Shown in pieces: positions 56,340-64,000 of a stretch of 64,000 bases of DNA. The stretch comes from Phenylobacterium sp. J426. GTDB taxonomy: Bacteria > Pseudomonadota > Alphaproteobacteria > Caulobacterales > Caulobacteraceae. Position numbers and translations under genes: made by a program. The notes beneath the pieces are model-generated. The model did no database searches. It saw nothing but the letters and a program-made list of their open reading frames with translations, and was not told the DNA's origin. Each line of letters starts with the position of its first letter. Position 1 is the first letter of the stretch. The stretch covers positions 2,356,001 to 2,420,000 of the forward strand of contig NZ_JAJOMY010000001.1 in the NCBI RefSeq assembly GCF_024699945.1. The letters run 5' to 3'.

Positions 56340-56858
56340 TTGGACGCGCTCCCCGTGCGGCCGACCGCCCGCGTCGTCCTGCTTGATCGCACCGACCGCG
56401 TGCTGCTGATGAAGGGACGCCTGCCCAGCCGGCCGGACGGCGAGGGGGCCTGGTTCACCATCGGCGGCGGGGTCGAACCCGGCGAGACCATGGCCGAGGC
56501 TGCGGCCCGCGAGATCCGCGAGGAGACCGGCTGGCTGGACTTCGACCTCGGACCTGTCCTCTGGCGGCGCGAGGGCGTGATGCGGCTGCCCGCGCCCACG
56601 CTGTTGCGGGAAGAGTACTTTCTGGCCCGCTGCGCGGGCGGCGACCCCGACCGCTCCGGCTGGCATCCGCACGAGCACGACCTGATCGACGACATCCGCT
56701 GGTGGGACCGCCTCGCGCTGCTGACCACGGCCGACCGCGTCTTCCCGCCCGGCCTCGCCCGCCTGCTGGAGGACGTCATCGCCGGGCGCCCTGCCCGCCA
56801 AGCCGCCCCTCATTCCCTGGACATGACCTGTCGCGCTACCGTCAAGCGCCGCCGCTAG
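56340..56858 (+). CDS. NUDIX hydrolase
   Basis: A 172-residue pyrophosphohydrolase. The Nudix box is intact (GGGVEPGETMAEAAAREIRE, then ETG), giving the metal-binding Glu cluster. The N-terminal strand (PTARVVLLDRTDRVLLMKGR) is typical. The substrate (a nucleoside diphosphate linked to another group) is not predictable. The start is TTG at 56340; no ATG is available before the first strand. The phospholipase-like gene follows nine bases later, so they share a transcript. Confidence 0.85.
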   Translation: MDALPVRPTARVVLLDRTDRVLLMKGRLPSRPDGEGAWFTIGGGVEPGETMAEAAAREIREETGWLDFDLGPVLWRREGVMRLPAPTLLREEYFLARCAGGDPDRSGWHPHEHDLIDDIRWWDRLALLTTADRVFPPGLARLLEDVIAGRPARQAAPHSLDMTCRATVKRRR

Positions 56859-56867
56859 AGGATGCCC

Positions 56868-57958
56868 ATGCTCGCGCTCATCGCCGCCGCTGCTCTGGCC
56901 ATCCCTGCCGACTGCGATCTGGAGCGGCCGTCCGGGGCCGCCGGCTGCACCCTCGCCGCCGTCGACGCCCTGCCGATGAACGCCCTGCAGGCGATCGGCA
57001 CCCACAACTCCTACAAGCTCGCCATTCCCCCGAACGAGATGGCGCTCGTTCGCTCCGCCGATCCGCGGCAGGCGGACGCCCTGGACTACAGCCACCGCCC
57101 GCTCGCCGACCAGCTCGACGCCGGCGCCCGCCAGCTCGAGATCGACATCGCCAACGACCCGCAGGGCGGCCTCTACGCCACGCCGCTCGGCTACCGGATG
57201 GCCGGGGCCAAGGCCGAGCCTTACGACCTCACCCCCTGAAGGGCCCTGGGCTCAAGGTCCTCCACGTCCCGGACGTCGACTACCGGTCGAGCTGCCCCAC
57301 CTTCACCGCCTGCCTTCAGATCGTCCGCGCGTGGTCGGAGGCCCATCCCGACCACGTGCCGATCCTGATCCTGCTCAACCTCAAGGAAGGCGCGCTCAAG
57401 CTGCCGGGCGCGGTCGAGGCGCCCGCCTTCGACGCCGAAGCCATGGATCGCATCGACGCTGAGATCCGCGCCGTGTTCCCGGAGAACGAGCTGATCACCC
57501 CCGACAAGGTGCAGGGCCGCCATCCCACGCTGCGGGACGCGGCGCGCGCTGGGGCCTGGCCAAGGCTTCGCGAGGCCCGCGGAAAGGTGATGTTCGCCTG
57601 CGACTGCCCCGCGGGCCAGGTCGCCCTCTACCGCGGCCCGCGCAAGTCGCTGCAGGGGCGCGCCGCCTTCGTGAACATCGAGGAGACGTCGCCGGCGGCG
57701 GCCTACATCACCCTGAACGAGCCGGTCGAACAGGCCGAACGTATCCGCGCTGCGGTGAAGGCCGGCCTGATCGTCCGCACCCGCGCCGACGCCGACACCT
57801 GGGAAGCCCGCTCGGGCGACCGCAGCCGCCAGGCGGCGGCCTTCGCCTCCGGCGCCCAGTACGTGTCCACCGACTACATGCAGCCCGACCCGCGGCTCGG
57901 CCCCTACGACGTGAAGCTCCCCGGCGGCGGCGTGGCCCGCGTCAGCCCCGCCCGCTAG
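56868..57958 (+). CDS. exported calcium-dependent PI-PLC-like phosphodiesterase (one-base frameshift)
   Basis: A 363-residue secreted protein after repair. The N-terminal part has a signal-like start (MLALIAAAALAIPADCDLER) and the catalytic IGTHNSYKLAIPP (His) of the phosphatidylinositol-specific phospholipase C barrel; DAGARQLEIDI adds the conserved Glu and Asp. The frame breaks at the C5 run 57232-57236; one added C gives YDLTPLKGPGLKVLHVPDVD and continues to GGVARVSPAR. Members of this group act on phosphodiesters of inositol or glycerol. The stop is shared with the next gene as CTAG. Confidence 0.8.
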
Positions 57959-58596
57959 GCAGGCGGCGGGTCCGCGAACTCCAACTCCGAGTTCGGCGCG
58001 GCCGGGTCCTCGGTGGGAACGCTCAGCACCGGCGGCGGCGTCTCTGCCAGAGGCGGACTGGCCGGCGGCGGCGCCTCCACCACGCGGTCCGATGCGTCGA
58101 CGGCGACCGCAGGGGCTTCCGGCGAGGGCGGCGGCTCGGCCTGCGCCTGCGCCACCTCACCGTTCCTCTCGTCGTCATCCTTGTCGCCGTCGCCGACCAC
58201 GGCCTTGCCGATCTGCTTGCCGACGAAGCTGCCGGCGATCTTGCCGATCGGACCGCCCGCGGCGCCGGCGAGCCCGCCGATCAGGCCGCCGACCGTCCCG
58301 CCGGCCTTCTCCTTGGTCACCAGCTTCTTCTTTTTCGTCTTCGAGCCGTCGACCTCGGCCGGCGCGACTTCGGTCGCGGGCGCGGGGTCGCCCAGCGCCG
58401 GGCCGGCCGCCGCTGGCGGCGGGATTGTGGCCGAAGCGTCCGCCGCGACAGGCGCGGGCGCAGGGGCCGGCGCGCCCAGCACGGGCTCGCCGGCGGGGAA
58501 CTCGGATGCGGGCGGCAGCTGCGCCCACGCGCTGCCGGCCGTCATGGTGGCGGCGCCCATGGCTCCGCAGATGGCCGTGGTCAGCATGAGACGCAT
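57955..58596 (-). CDS. exported glycine-zipper protein, Pro/Ala-rich
   Basis: A 213-residue secreted protein with a signal peptide (MLTTAICGAMGAATMTAGSA). A proline/alanine-rich arm is followed by a lysine run (SKTKKKKLVTKEKAGG), a glycine-zipper segment (TVGGLIGGLAGAAGGPIGKI) that could insert in or pack against a membrane, and a long acidic/proline tail. No family recognised. Convergent with the PLC-like gene (CTAG). Confidence 0.65.
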   Translation of the reverse strand: MRLMLTTAICGAMGAATMTAGSAWAQLPPASEFPAGEPVLGAPAPAPAPVAADASATIPPPAAAGPALGDPAPATEVAPAEVDGSKTKKKKLVTKEKAGGTVGGLIGGLAGAAGGPIGKIAGSFVGKQIGKAVVGDGDKDDDERNGEVAQAQAEPPPSPEAPAVAVDASDRVVEAPPPASPPLAETPPPVLSVPTEDPAAPNSELEFADPPPA

Positions 58597-58707
58597 GGCG
58601 GTCTCCTCAAAAGCGCGTCCCTCCTGGTCGAGGGCTCACAACGCCTTTCGAGAGCCTGCGTTTCAGCTTGGCCGTGGAGGCCGGCGAGGACGCCGGGCCG
58701 AGTCGCC

Positions 58708-58755
58708 AAAGAAAAAGGGGGTCGAAGGCCGCCTGCGCGCGGCCTCCAACCCCCT
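58708..58755 (-). terminator. intrinsic terminator of the cold-shock gene
   Basis: On the minus strand a strong stem (AGGGGGT with its partner ACCCCCT, and AGGCCGC with GCGGCCT, across a short loop) is followed by TTTTTCTTT. This is a textbook Rho-independent terminator, about 45 bases after the cold-shock gene stop. Confidence 0.85.
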
Positions 58756-58799
58756 CTGTCTCAACCGTCCCCCCGGGCGATCCCGGGAGCGCGGACCTC

Positions 58800-59405
58800 T
58801 TAGCCGGTGACCTTCAGGTTGGTCGCCGAGGTCTTGCCCGACCGGCGGTCCTGCTCGAGGTCGAAGTTGACCGTCTGGCCTTCGTTCAGGCCTGACAGGC
58901 CGGCCTGCTCGACCGCCGAGATGTGGACGAAGATGTCCTGCCCGCCATTGTCCGGCTTGATGAAGCCGAAGCCCTTGGTCGGGTTGAACCACTTCACCGA
59001 GCCCGAGCCCGAGCCGGCGGGCTCGCCGCGCGAACGCTCGCCGCCGCCGAAGCCGCCGCGACCGCCGCCGCCGTAGCCGCCGCCGCCGCCGTAGCCGCCG
59101 CCACGGTCACCGTAGCCGCCGCCGCCGCCGTAGCCGCCGCGATCGCCGCGGTCGCCGAACCCGCCGCCCGACCGACGCGGAGCCGGCGCGCCTTGCGCCG
59201 TCACCACGATCGACGTCGCGGCCAGCTTGCCGGAACGCCGATCCTGCTCGAGTTCGTACTCGACCTGGTCGCCTTCGTTCAGGGCGTCGAGCCCCGCCTG
59301 AGCCACCGCCGAGATGTGAACGAAGATATCCTGTCCGCCGTCATCGGGCTGGATGAAACCAAAGCCCTTGGCCGTGTTGAACCACTTGACCGTGCCGCTC
59401 GCCAT
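58800..59405 (-). CDS. double cold-shock-domain RNA-binding protein with RGG/GGY linker
   Basis: A 201-residue protein. Residues about 1-67 are a cold-shock domain ([30 protein letters not shown]), and residues about 135-201 a second ([30 protein letters not shown]). Both have the RNA-binding RNP1 and RNP2 motifs. Between them is a low-complexity Gly linker ([20 protein letters not shown]) with Arg and Tyr. Two-domain Csps are known in Caulobacter, but the long RGG/Tyr linker resembles phase-separating eukaryotic RNA-binding proteins. ATG 59405 is chosen because it starts the first domain. It is followed by a strong terminator. Confidence 0.92.
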   Translation of the reverse strand: MASGTVKWFNTAKGFGFIQPDDGGQDIFVHISAVAQAGLDALNEGDQVEYELEQDRRSGKLAATSIVVTAQGAPAPRRSGGGFGDRGDRGGYGGGGGYGDRGGGYGGGGGYGGGGRGGFGGGERSRGEPAGSGSGSVKWFNPTKGFGFIKPDNGGQDIFVHISAVEQAGLSGLNEGQTVNFDLEQDRRSGKTSATNLKVTG

Positions 59406-59602
59406 TCGCCGTAACCTACCGAGATAGAAGAGTCTGCGCCGCCGCCCTGGGCGACGCCCGGCCAATCCACGCGACGGGCCGTGCCGACGTTGTAGCTGTG
59501 GAAATCTCGCGTGCCTAGCGCTCACGGGCGGGGCGCGTGACACGGGTCTGCAAACGGCCTATCTAGCGCGCCCTTTCCAGCACAGGTGGAGTTGAAGGCC
59601 TC

Positions 59603-60191
59603 GTGCAGAGCCTCTGCATCTATTGCGGGTCGTCCCCGGGGACCGATCCGCGCTTCATGGAAGAAGCCGTCACCGCCGGCACGCGCATCGCCGAGGCCGG
59701 GCTCACGCTCGTCTACGGCGGCGGTCGCGTGGGGCTGATGGGCGCCGTCGCCGACGCCGCCCTGGCCGCCGGCGGCAAGGTCGTGGGCGTCATGCCGGCC
59801 GACCTGGTCAGCCAGGAGATCGCCCACACCGGCCTCACCGAACTTGTCGTCGTGAACTCCATGCACGAGCGGAAGTGGAAGATGGCCGAGCTGTCCTCGG
59901 GCTTCCTCTGCCTGCCCGGCGGTCCCGGCACCTTCGAGGAAATCTTCGAGCAGTGGACCTGGGCGCTGCTGGGCTTCCACGCCAAGCCCTGCGGCTTCGT
60001 CAACGTCGCGGGTTATTACGACCTGCTGCGCCAGACGATCCAGCAGATGGCCGACAACGGCTTCATCAAGCAGCAGTACGTCGACATGCTGATCTACGCC
60101 GACACCACGACCGAGGCGATCGAGCGCTTCCAGGCCTACGTCCCGCCGCCGCCGAAGTGGGGCGTCGCCCCCCGTGGAGCAGCGCTACTAG
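59603..60191 (+). CDS. LOG-family protein (TIGR00730) (one-base frameshift at the end)
   Basis: A 195-residue nucleoside-5'-monophosphate phosphoribohydrolase-like protein. It has MQSLCIYCGSSPGTDPRFME, the nucleotide loop YGGGRVGLMG and the signature LPGGPGTFEEIFEQWTW. Plant and bacterial LOG proteins release free cytokinin bases; bacterial LOG can also hydrolyse other purine nucleotides. The frame breaks in the last codons at the C6 run 60168-60173; dropping one C gives KWGVAPVEQRY and a stop at 60191 that overlaps the convergent gene as CTAG. GTG start at 59603. Confidence 0.88.
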
Positions 60192-61003
60192 GGCCGGATC
60201 GCCTGGCAGGGCGCGTGAACCACGCCGCGCCCGGGTCCCGACGCGCCGCCGCCCGCCCGCGCCAGCAGCGCCACGCGCACCTCCAGCGGGTGCCGCCCGC
60301 GCGCCGGCCAGTAGCAGCCCAGCGGCAGGGGCGTCGCGGCCAGCTGGGTCTTCAGCAGGGCGCCGGCGTAGACGCCTCGCGCCTTGGGCCGGCTGAGCAT
60401 CACGGCGGCGTCGCAGGCCAGCTCCTGGTCCAGCCGCAGCAGCCGCGCCGCCAGGTGGACCATCGGATTGAACCAGCACAGGCACTGGGCGCCCGCCAGC
60501 AGCGCGATGGCGCGCGGGTCCTTTCGCGCCACGTGGATGCGCTCGTGGGCGCGGATCAGCGCGCGCTCCTCCGCCGAATAGCCGCCGTCGTCGGCCGGCA
60601 TCACGATCCGCGGCGAGATGAGGCCCACCACCGCCGGGCCCGCGCGGCCGGCCCGCAGCTCGGCGTGGAACCGCGCCTGCGCCCGGGCGAACGCCGCGCC
60701 TATGGCCAGCACGCCGACCAGCCAGGCCAGCAGCGCCGGCCCGGCGAGGGCCGCCGCCGCCGGCGGGGCCTCGAACCCCCTCGGAAGGTTGACGAAGAAC
60801 AGCACCAGGCCGGCCAGCGCCGCGGCGGGCGGGATCCGCCAGAGCTGGTAGGCCGTCTCGGCGCCGTACAGCCGGCGCACCGGCAGCCGCACCGCCGCCA
60901 CTAGCCCGATGGCCGCAGCCGCCGCAGCGTTGGCCTGCAGTCCGGCCGCGGCCAGGGTCAGGCCCGGATCGGGCCCCAGGATCGCGTGCAGCGCCTCACC
61001 CAT
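60188..61003 (-). CDS. M56-family (BlaR1-like) membrane metallopeptidase
   Basis: A 271-residue membrane protein. Helices come first (AAAAAIGLVAAVRLPVRRLY, LLAWLVGVLAIGAAFARAQA). A cytoplasmic zinc peptidase follows with HExxH in RALIRAHERIHVARKDPRAI and the downstream FNPMVHLAARLLRLDQELAC. BlaR1-type proteins normally pair with a BlaI repressor encoded beside them; none is adjacent here. The C-terminal sensor domain is absent, so it is a short variant. The ATG at 61003 is preferred over an earlier start. It converges on LOG (CTAG). Confidence 0.82.
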   Translation of the reverse strand: MGEALHAILGPDPGLTLAAAGLQANAAAAAAIGLVAAVRLPVRRLYGAETAYQLWRIPPAAALAGLVLFFVNLPRGFEAPPAAAALAGPALLAWLVGVLAIGAAFARAQARFHAELRAGRAGPAVVGLISPRIVMPADDGGYSAEERALIRAHERIHVARKDPRAIALLAGAQCLCWFNPMVHLAARLLRLDQELACDAAVMLSRPKARGVYAGALLKTQLAATPLPLGCYWPARGRHPLEVRVALLARAGGGASGPGRGVVHAPCQAIRP

Positions 61004-61039
61004 CGTCGCTCTCCCAGCCCCGGCCATTCGTCTTACGTC

Positions 61040-61069
61040 TGTAGCCTTGTTGTGCAGGCTACAAGTGTA
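61040..61069. promoter_or_regulatory. BlaI-type operator candidate in the M56/permease gap
   Basis: Two dyads overlap. TGTAGCCT (61040-61047) and AGGCTACA (61056-61063) are a perfect 8-bp inverted repeat around 8 bases. TACAAGTGTA (61060-61069) is TACA-N2-TGTA, the core seen in BlaI/MecI-family operators. Placed 37 bases before the M56 ATG, it would suit auto-control of the M56 gene and perhaps the divergent permease. The regulator is not encoded nearby. The match is by motif shape only. Confidence 0.5.
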
Positions 61070-61140
61070 ATCTCGCCTGTCAAGCCGATCGGTGGCGCCC
61101 CGTCCACAGTCGGGCTAGCGTCGCGGCGGGGGAGATCGCA

Positions 61141-62484
61141 TTGACCGCTCAAGCCAGCGTCGCGTCGGCGACCGTTCACGAGGCCCGCATCGGCGTCCTG
61201 GGCGCCACCGCCCTGGTCATGGGGGCGATGATCGGCTCCGGCGTCTATCTGCTGCCGGCGACCCTCGGCGCGGTGGGCTCGATCTCGATCCTGGGGTGGC
61301 TGGCCGCCACCGCCGCCGCGCTGGCCGTGGCCGGCGTCTTCGCGTGGTTGGGACCGCTGGTCCCCCAGGCGAGCGGCCTGGCGGGCTATGTCCAGGCGGG
61401 TCTCGGCCGGTTCGCCGGGGTCCAGACCACGCTCGCCTACTGGTGCTCCTGCTGGTTCGGCAGCGTCGCCATCGCGCTCGCCGTCGCCGGCTACGCCGCC
61501 TACCTCGCGCCCGCGCTGGCCGGCCCCGGGCCCAGGCTCGGCACGACGCTGGCTGCGCTCTGGCTCGGCATCCTCGCCGCCTGGATCGGGCCCCGCGTCG
61601 TCGCGCGGGTCGAGGGCTGGACCCTGGCGTTGGGCCTCCTGCCGGTCGGGCTGGCGGCGGTGGCGGGCTGGTTCTGGTTCGACCCCGACGTCTTCCGCGC
61701 CTCCTGGAATCCGCAGACCCTGAGCGTCCCCGCCGCCATCCGCGACAGCGGTCTCGCCGCCTTCTGGGCGTTCCTGGGGCTGGAGGGCGCGGCCGCCGTC
61801 GCTGCGGTGGTCCGCAATCCGGCCCGCGACGTGCCCCGCGCCACCCTCCTGGGCGTGGTCGGCGCCGCGGTCGTCTACATCGCCGCCTGCGTGGCCCTCA
61901 TGGGCATCCTGCCGGCCGCCCAGCTTTCGGCCTCGACCGCGCCTTTCGCCGACGCCGCCCGCGTGGCCCTGGGCGTGGGCGGCGGCGCCGTCATCGCGGT
62001 CTGCGCCCTGGCCCGCACCACCGGCTGCGTCACCGCCTGGATCCTGCTTTCGGCCGAGACCACCCGGGGCGCCGCCGACGAAGGCGCGTTCCTTCGCCGC
62101 TTCGCCAGCCGCGACGGCCGCATGCCGGCGGTGAACCTGCTGGTCGTCGGCGTGCTGATGACCATCGCCGCCGTCGCCACCGTCTCGCCGACGCTGGGCG
62201 AGCAGTTCGGCATCCTGATCAATGTCGCGGCCCTGCTCAGTCTCTACGCCTACATCCTGGCCGGCGCCTCGCTGATCCGCCTGGCGCGCGGGCTGCCTGC
62301 GAGCAGACGCCTCGCGGCGATGCTGACGGGCGGCCTCGCCATCGCCTGCGCGCTCGGGCTCGTCTCGACCGCCAAGCCGATCGAGTGGCTCTACAGCCTG
62401 ATCCCGGTGGCCTTCGGCGTGGCCCTGTATCCTCGGCCTCCGGCGGCGCTAGAACCTGAGGCGAAGCGGAGGAGGGGCCGATGA
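61141..62484 (+). CDS. APC-family amino-acid/amine permease
   Basis: A 447-residue membrane protein with about 12 helices. The first carries the APC signature (LGATALVMGAMIGSGVYLLP). Later elements are AGYVQAGLGRFAGVQTTLAY, AAFWAFLGLEGAAAVAAVVR and ILINVAALLSLYAYILAGAS. It resembles PotE/AdiC-type antiporters. The substrate, probably an amino acid or amine, is not fixed by sequence. TTG start at 61141. The stop overlaps the Rieske gene start (ATGA), so uptake and oxidation are probably linked. Confidence 0.88.
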   Translation: MTAQASVASATVHEARIGVLGATALVMGAMIGSGVYLLPATLGAVGSISILGWLAATAAALAVAGVFAWLGPLVPQASGLAGYVQAGLGRFAGVQTTLAYWCSCWFGSVAIALAVAGYAAYLAPALAGPGPRLGTTLAALWLGILAAWIGPRVVARVEGWTLALGLLPVGLAAVAGWFWFDPDVFRASWNPQTLSVPAAIRDSGLAAFWAFLGLEGAAAVAAVVRNPARDVPRATLLGVVGAAVVYIAACVALMGILPAAQLSASTAPFADAARVALGVGGGAVIAVCALARTTGCVTAWILLSAETTRGAADEGAFLRRFASRDGRMPAVNLLVVGVLMTIAAVATVSPTLGEQFGILINVAALLSLYAYILAGASLIRLARGLPASRRLAAMLTGGLAIACALGLVSTAKPIEWLYSLIPVAFGVALYPRPPAALEPEAKRRRGR

Positions 62485-63512
62485 CCATGCTGCCCGTCGA
62501 GTTCTATCGTGGCGAGGACGCGCTGAAGGCCGACCGCGCCCACATCCTGCGCCGCACCTGGCAGTTCGTCGGCCACGTCTCGCAGGTCGCCGCCAAGGGC
62601 GACTACATCGCCGACGTCGTCGGCGGCGCGCCGGTGGTCGTGGTCCGCGACGAGGCCGACGGTCACGGGGCCCTCAAGGCCTTCCACAACGTCTGCCGCC
62701 ATCGCGCCGGCGGCCTGGTGCAGGACGGGACCGGCAACTGCGGCGACCAGTTCGTCTGCCGCTACCACGGCTGGCGCTACAGGCTGGACGGCCGGCTGCG
62801 CAGCGCAACCGACTTCGGCCCGGCGCCGGGGTTCGACCCCCGCAACTTCAGCCTCTATCCGATCCGCGTGGACACCTGGCGCGGCATGGTCTTCGTCAAC
62901 CTCGACCTGGCCGCCGCCCCGCTCGCCGACATGTTGGCCCCGCTCGACCGCCGCTGGGCGGCCGACCTGCCGGAATATGGCCTCACCGAGCAGCGCACGC
63001 ACCACATCGCCTGCAACTGGAAGACCTACGTCGAGAACTACCTCGAGGGCTATCACCTGCCGATGGTCCATCCGGAGTTCGACGAGGACATCGTGGTCTC
63101 GGACTACAGCGTCGAGATCGAGGGCGACCTCTGCTTCCACGCCGCGCCCGCCCGGGACGGTTCCGTCAACGCGGGCCTCTGGGCCTGGATGTGGCCGAAC
63201 CTCGCCATCAACACCTATCGGCACGGCTACATGGTCGAGCGGATGACCGCGACCGGCCCCGAGAGCACCCGCCTCGACTACTTCTACTTCTTCGACCCCT
63301 CGAAGCTGACCGAACTCGCCGAGATGTTCGTGGTCTCCGACCGCGTCACCGCCCAGGACAAGGACATCTGCGAGATGGTCCAGCGCAACCTCGACGCCGG
63401 CGTCTATCTCCCGGGCGTGCTGTCGCCCAAGCACGAGGCCGGCATCGCCTGGTTCCAGTCCCGCGTGGCCCAGCACCACGACGGCCCCACCCCTCTCGCC
63501 GCGGTTTCTTGA
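62481..63512 (+). CDS. Rieske-type aromatic-ring or amine oxygenase, alpha subunit
   Basis: A 343-residue oxygenase. N-terminal Rieske 2Fe-2S centre: CRHRAGGLV and CRYHGWRY (Cys-x-His, then Cys-x2-His). The C-terminal catalytic domain binds the single iron in ENYLEGYHLPMVHPEFDED (two His; the Asp bridges). The closest familiar groups are choline/glycine-betaine/carnitine-type monooxygenases, but aromatic substrates are possible. No reductase partner is in the window. It is translationally coupled to the amine/amino-acid permease upstream. Confidence 0.87.
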   Translation: MTMLPVEFYRGEDALKADRAHILRRTWQFVGHVSQVAAKGDYIADVVGGAPVVVVRDEADGHGALKAFHNVCRHRAGGLVQDGTGNCGDQFVCRYHGWRYRLDGRLRSATDFGPAPGFDPRNFSLYPIRVDTWRGMVFVNLDLAAAPLADMLAPLDRRWAADLPEYGLTEQRTHHIACNWKTYVENYLEGYHLPMVHPEFDEDIVVSDYSVEIEGDLCFHAAPARDGSVNAGLWAWMWPNLAINTYRHGYMVERMTATGPESTRLDYFYFFDPSKLTELAEMFVVSDRVTAQDKDICEMVQRNLDAGVYLPGVLSPKHEAGIAWFQSRVAQHHDGPTPLAAVS

Positions 63513-63520
63513 GTACCCGA

Positions 63521-64000
63521 ATGAAGCTTTCCGCCGTTCTCGCCGGCCTGGCGCTCGCCGTCTCCGCCGTCACCTCCGCGCTGGCCGCGCCCCAGCTCAC
63601 GACCCAGGACTACCTGATCAAGGACTTCGGGTTCGCGACCGGCGAGCGCCTGCCGGAGCTGCGCCTGCGCTACCACACGCTGGGGACGCCGCACCGCAAC
63701 GCCAAGGGCGAGATCGACAACGCCGTCCTTATCCTCCACGGCACAGGCGGCTCGGGGAAACAGTTCCTCAGCCCCCAGTTCGCCGACGTCCTGTTCGCTC
63801 CCGGCGGCCAGCTCGATCCCGCGAAGTACTTCATCATCCTGCCCGACAACATCGGTCACGGCGGCTCGTCCAAGCCTTCGGACGGCCTGCGGGCGAAGTT
63901 CCCCCGTTACGACTACGCCGACATGGTCGAGGCCCAGCACCGCCTCGTGACGGAGAAGCTCGGCGTGAAGCAGCTGCGCCTGATCATGGGCACCTCGATG
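63521..64000 (+). CDS. exported MetX-like alpha/beta hydrolase (partial, runs off the window)
   Basis: The first 160 residues of a secreted alpha/beta hydrolase. It has the signal MKLSAVLAGLALAVSAVTSA, then LRLRYHTLGTPHRNAKGEID, the oxyanion region LILHGTGGSGKQFLSPQFAD, and FIILPDNIGHGGSSKPSDGL. This is the homoserine O-acetyltransferase-like fold, though exported members have other, unknown substrates. It starts eight bases after the Rieske gene stop, so the operon probably continues. The catalytic Asp and His lie beyond the window. Confidence 0.8.
   Translation, partial: MKLSAVLAGLALAVSAVTSALAAPQLTTQDYLIKDFGFATGERLPELRLRYHTLGTPHRNAKGEIDNAVLILHGTGGSGKQFLSPQFADVLFAPGGQLDPAKYFIILPDNIGHGGSSKPSDGLRAKFPRYDYADMVEAQHRLVTEKLGVKQLRLIMGTSM

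Noticed and set aside
1-64000. tRNA, rRNA, CRISPR arrays, insertion sequences or a prophage
   Set aside because: No cloverleaf-like sequence, repeat-spacer array, transposase or phage structural gene was found on either strand.

Overview
The window is about 64 kb of very GC-rich DNA with dense, often overlapping genes. It reads as the chromosome of a Caulobacterales-type alphaproteobacterium, close to Phenylobacterium or Caulobacter (genus is inference). The grounds are: cckA directly behind fliQ-fliR-flhB; flgF-flgG-flgA-flgH divergent from fliL-fliM; a perfect CtrA-type box (TTAA-N7-TTAAC) between fliO and flgB; a sigma-54 promoter in front of flgF; and an alphaproteobacterial LexA-type box (GAAC-N7-GAAC).

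Layout. 1-13.3 kb: accessory and housekeeping genes. These are a partial MFS transporter, a DUF6134-type exported protein, a transglutaminase, and a LexA-boxed radical-SAM plus DUF4130-UdgX pair (the most interesting module). They are followed by small enzymes and regulators, a head-to-head pair of gene remnants (aldo/keto reductase and LysR), a degenerate serine-recombinase-like protein, a GNAT acetyltransferase, an HDAC-family deacetylase, a phosphatase and PhoX. 13.4-16.5 kb: isoprenoid operon xseB-ispA-dxs. 17.0-36.0 kb: flagellar region with flgF-G-A-H, fliL-fliM-DUF6468-motE-TPR protein, fliO-P, flgB-C-fliE, fliQ-R-flhB and the cell-cycle kinase cckA. It is interrupted by sodC and a two-gene osmoprotectant-type ABC transporter. 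36.1-41.2 kb: three paralogous TPR-glycosyltransferase-like genes and two Fe(II)/2-oxoglutarate-type oxygenases. 41.2-50 kb: a TIGR03862-type flavoprotein, an M20 peptidase, three tandem exported DUF885 proteins and a LytTR regulator. 50-64 kb: GST, VOC, an EF-G-like GTPase, an EAL protein, NUDIX, a PLC-like protein, a double cold-shock-domain protein, LOG, an M56 peptidase, an amino-acid permease, a Rieske oxygenase and a partial MetX-like hydrolase.

Data quality. At least thirteen genes, including dxs, fliM, flgH and motE, are broken by a single-base change, nearly always inside a G or C homopolymer. Restoring one base gives full-length products of normal size in each case. The most economical reading is residual sequencing error, and the apparent fliR-flhB fusion is explained the same way. 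Coordinates for these genes are given for the repaired span.

Gene organisation. Co-directional genes commonly overlap by 1-4 bases (TGATG, ATGA, GTGA). Eight convergent pairs overlap by exactly four bases at their stop codons, six of them as CTAG. No tRNA, rRNA, CRISPR array or intact insertion sequence was seen. No gene-free stretch exceeds 300 bases.
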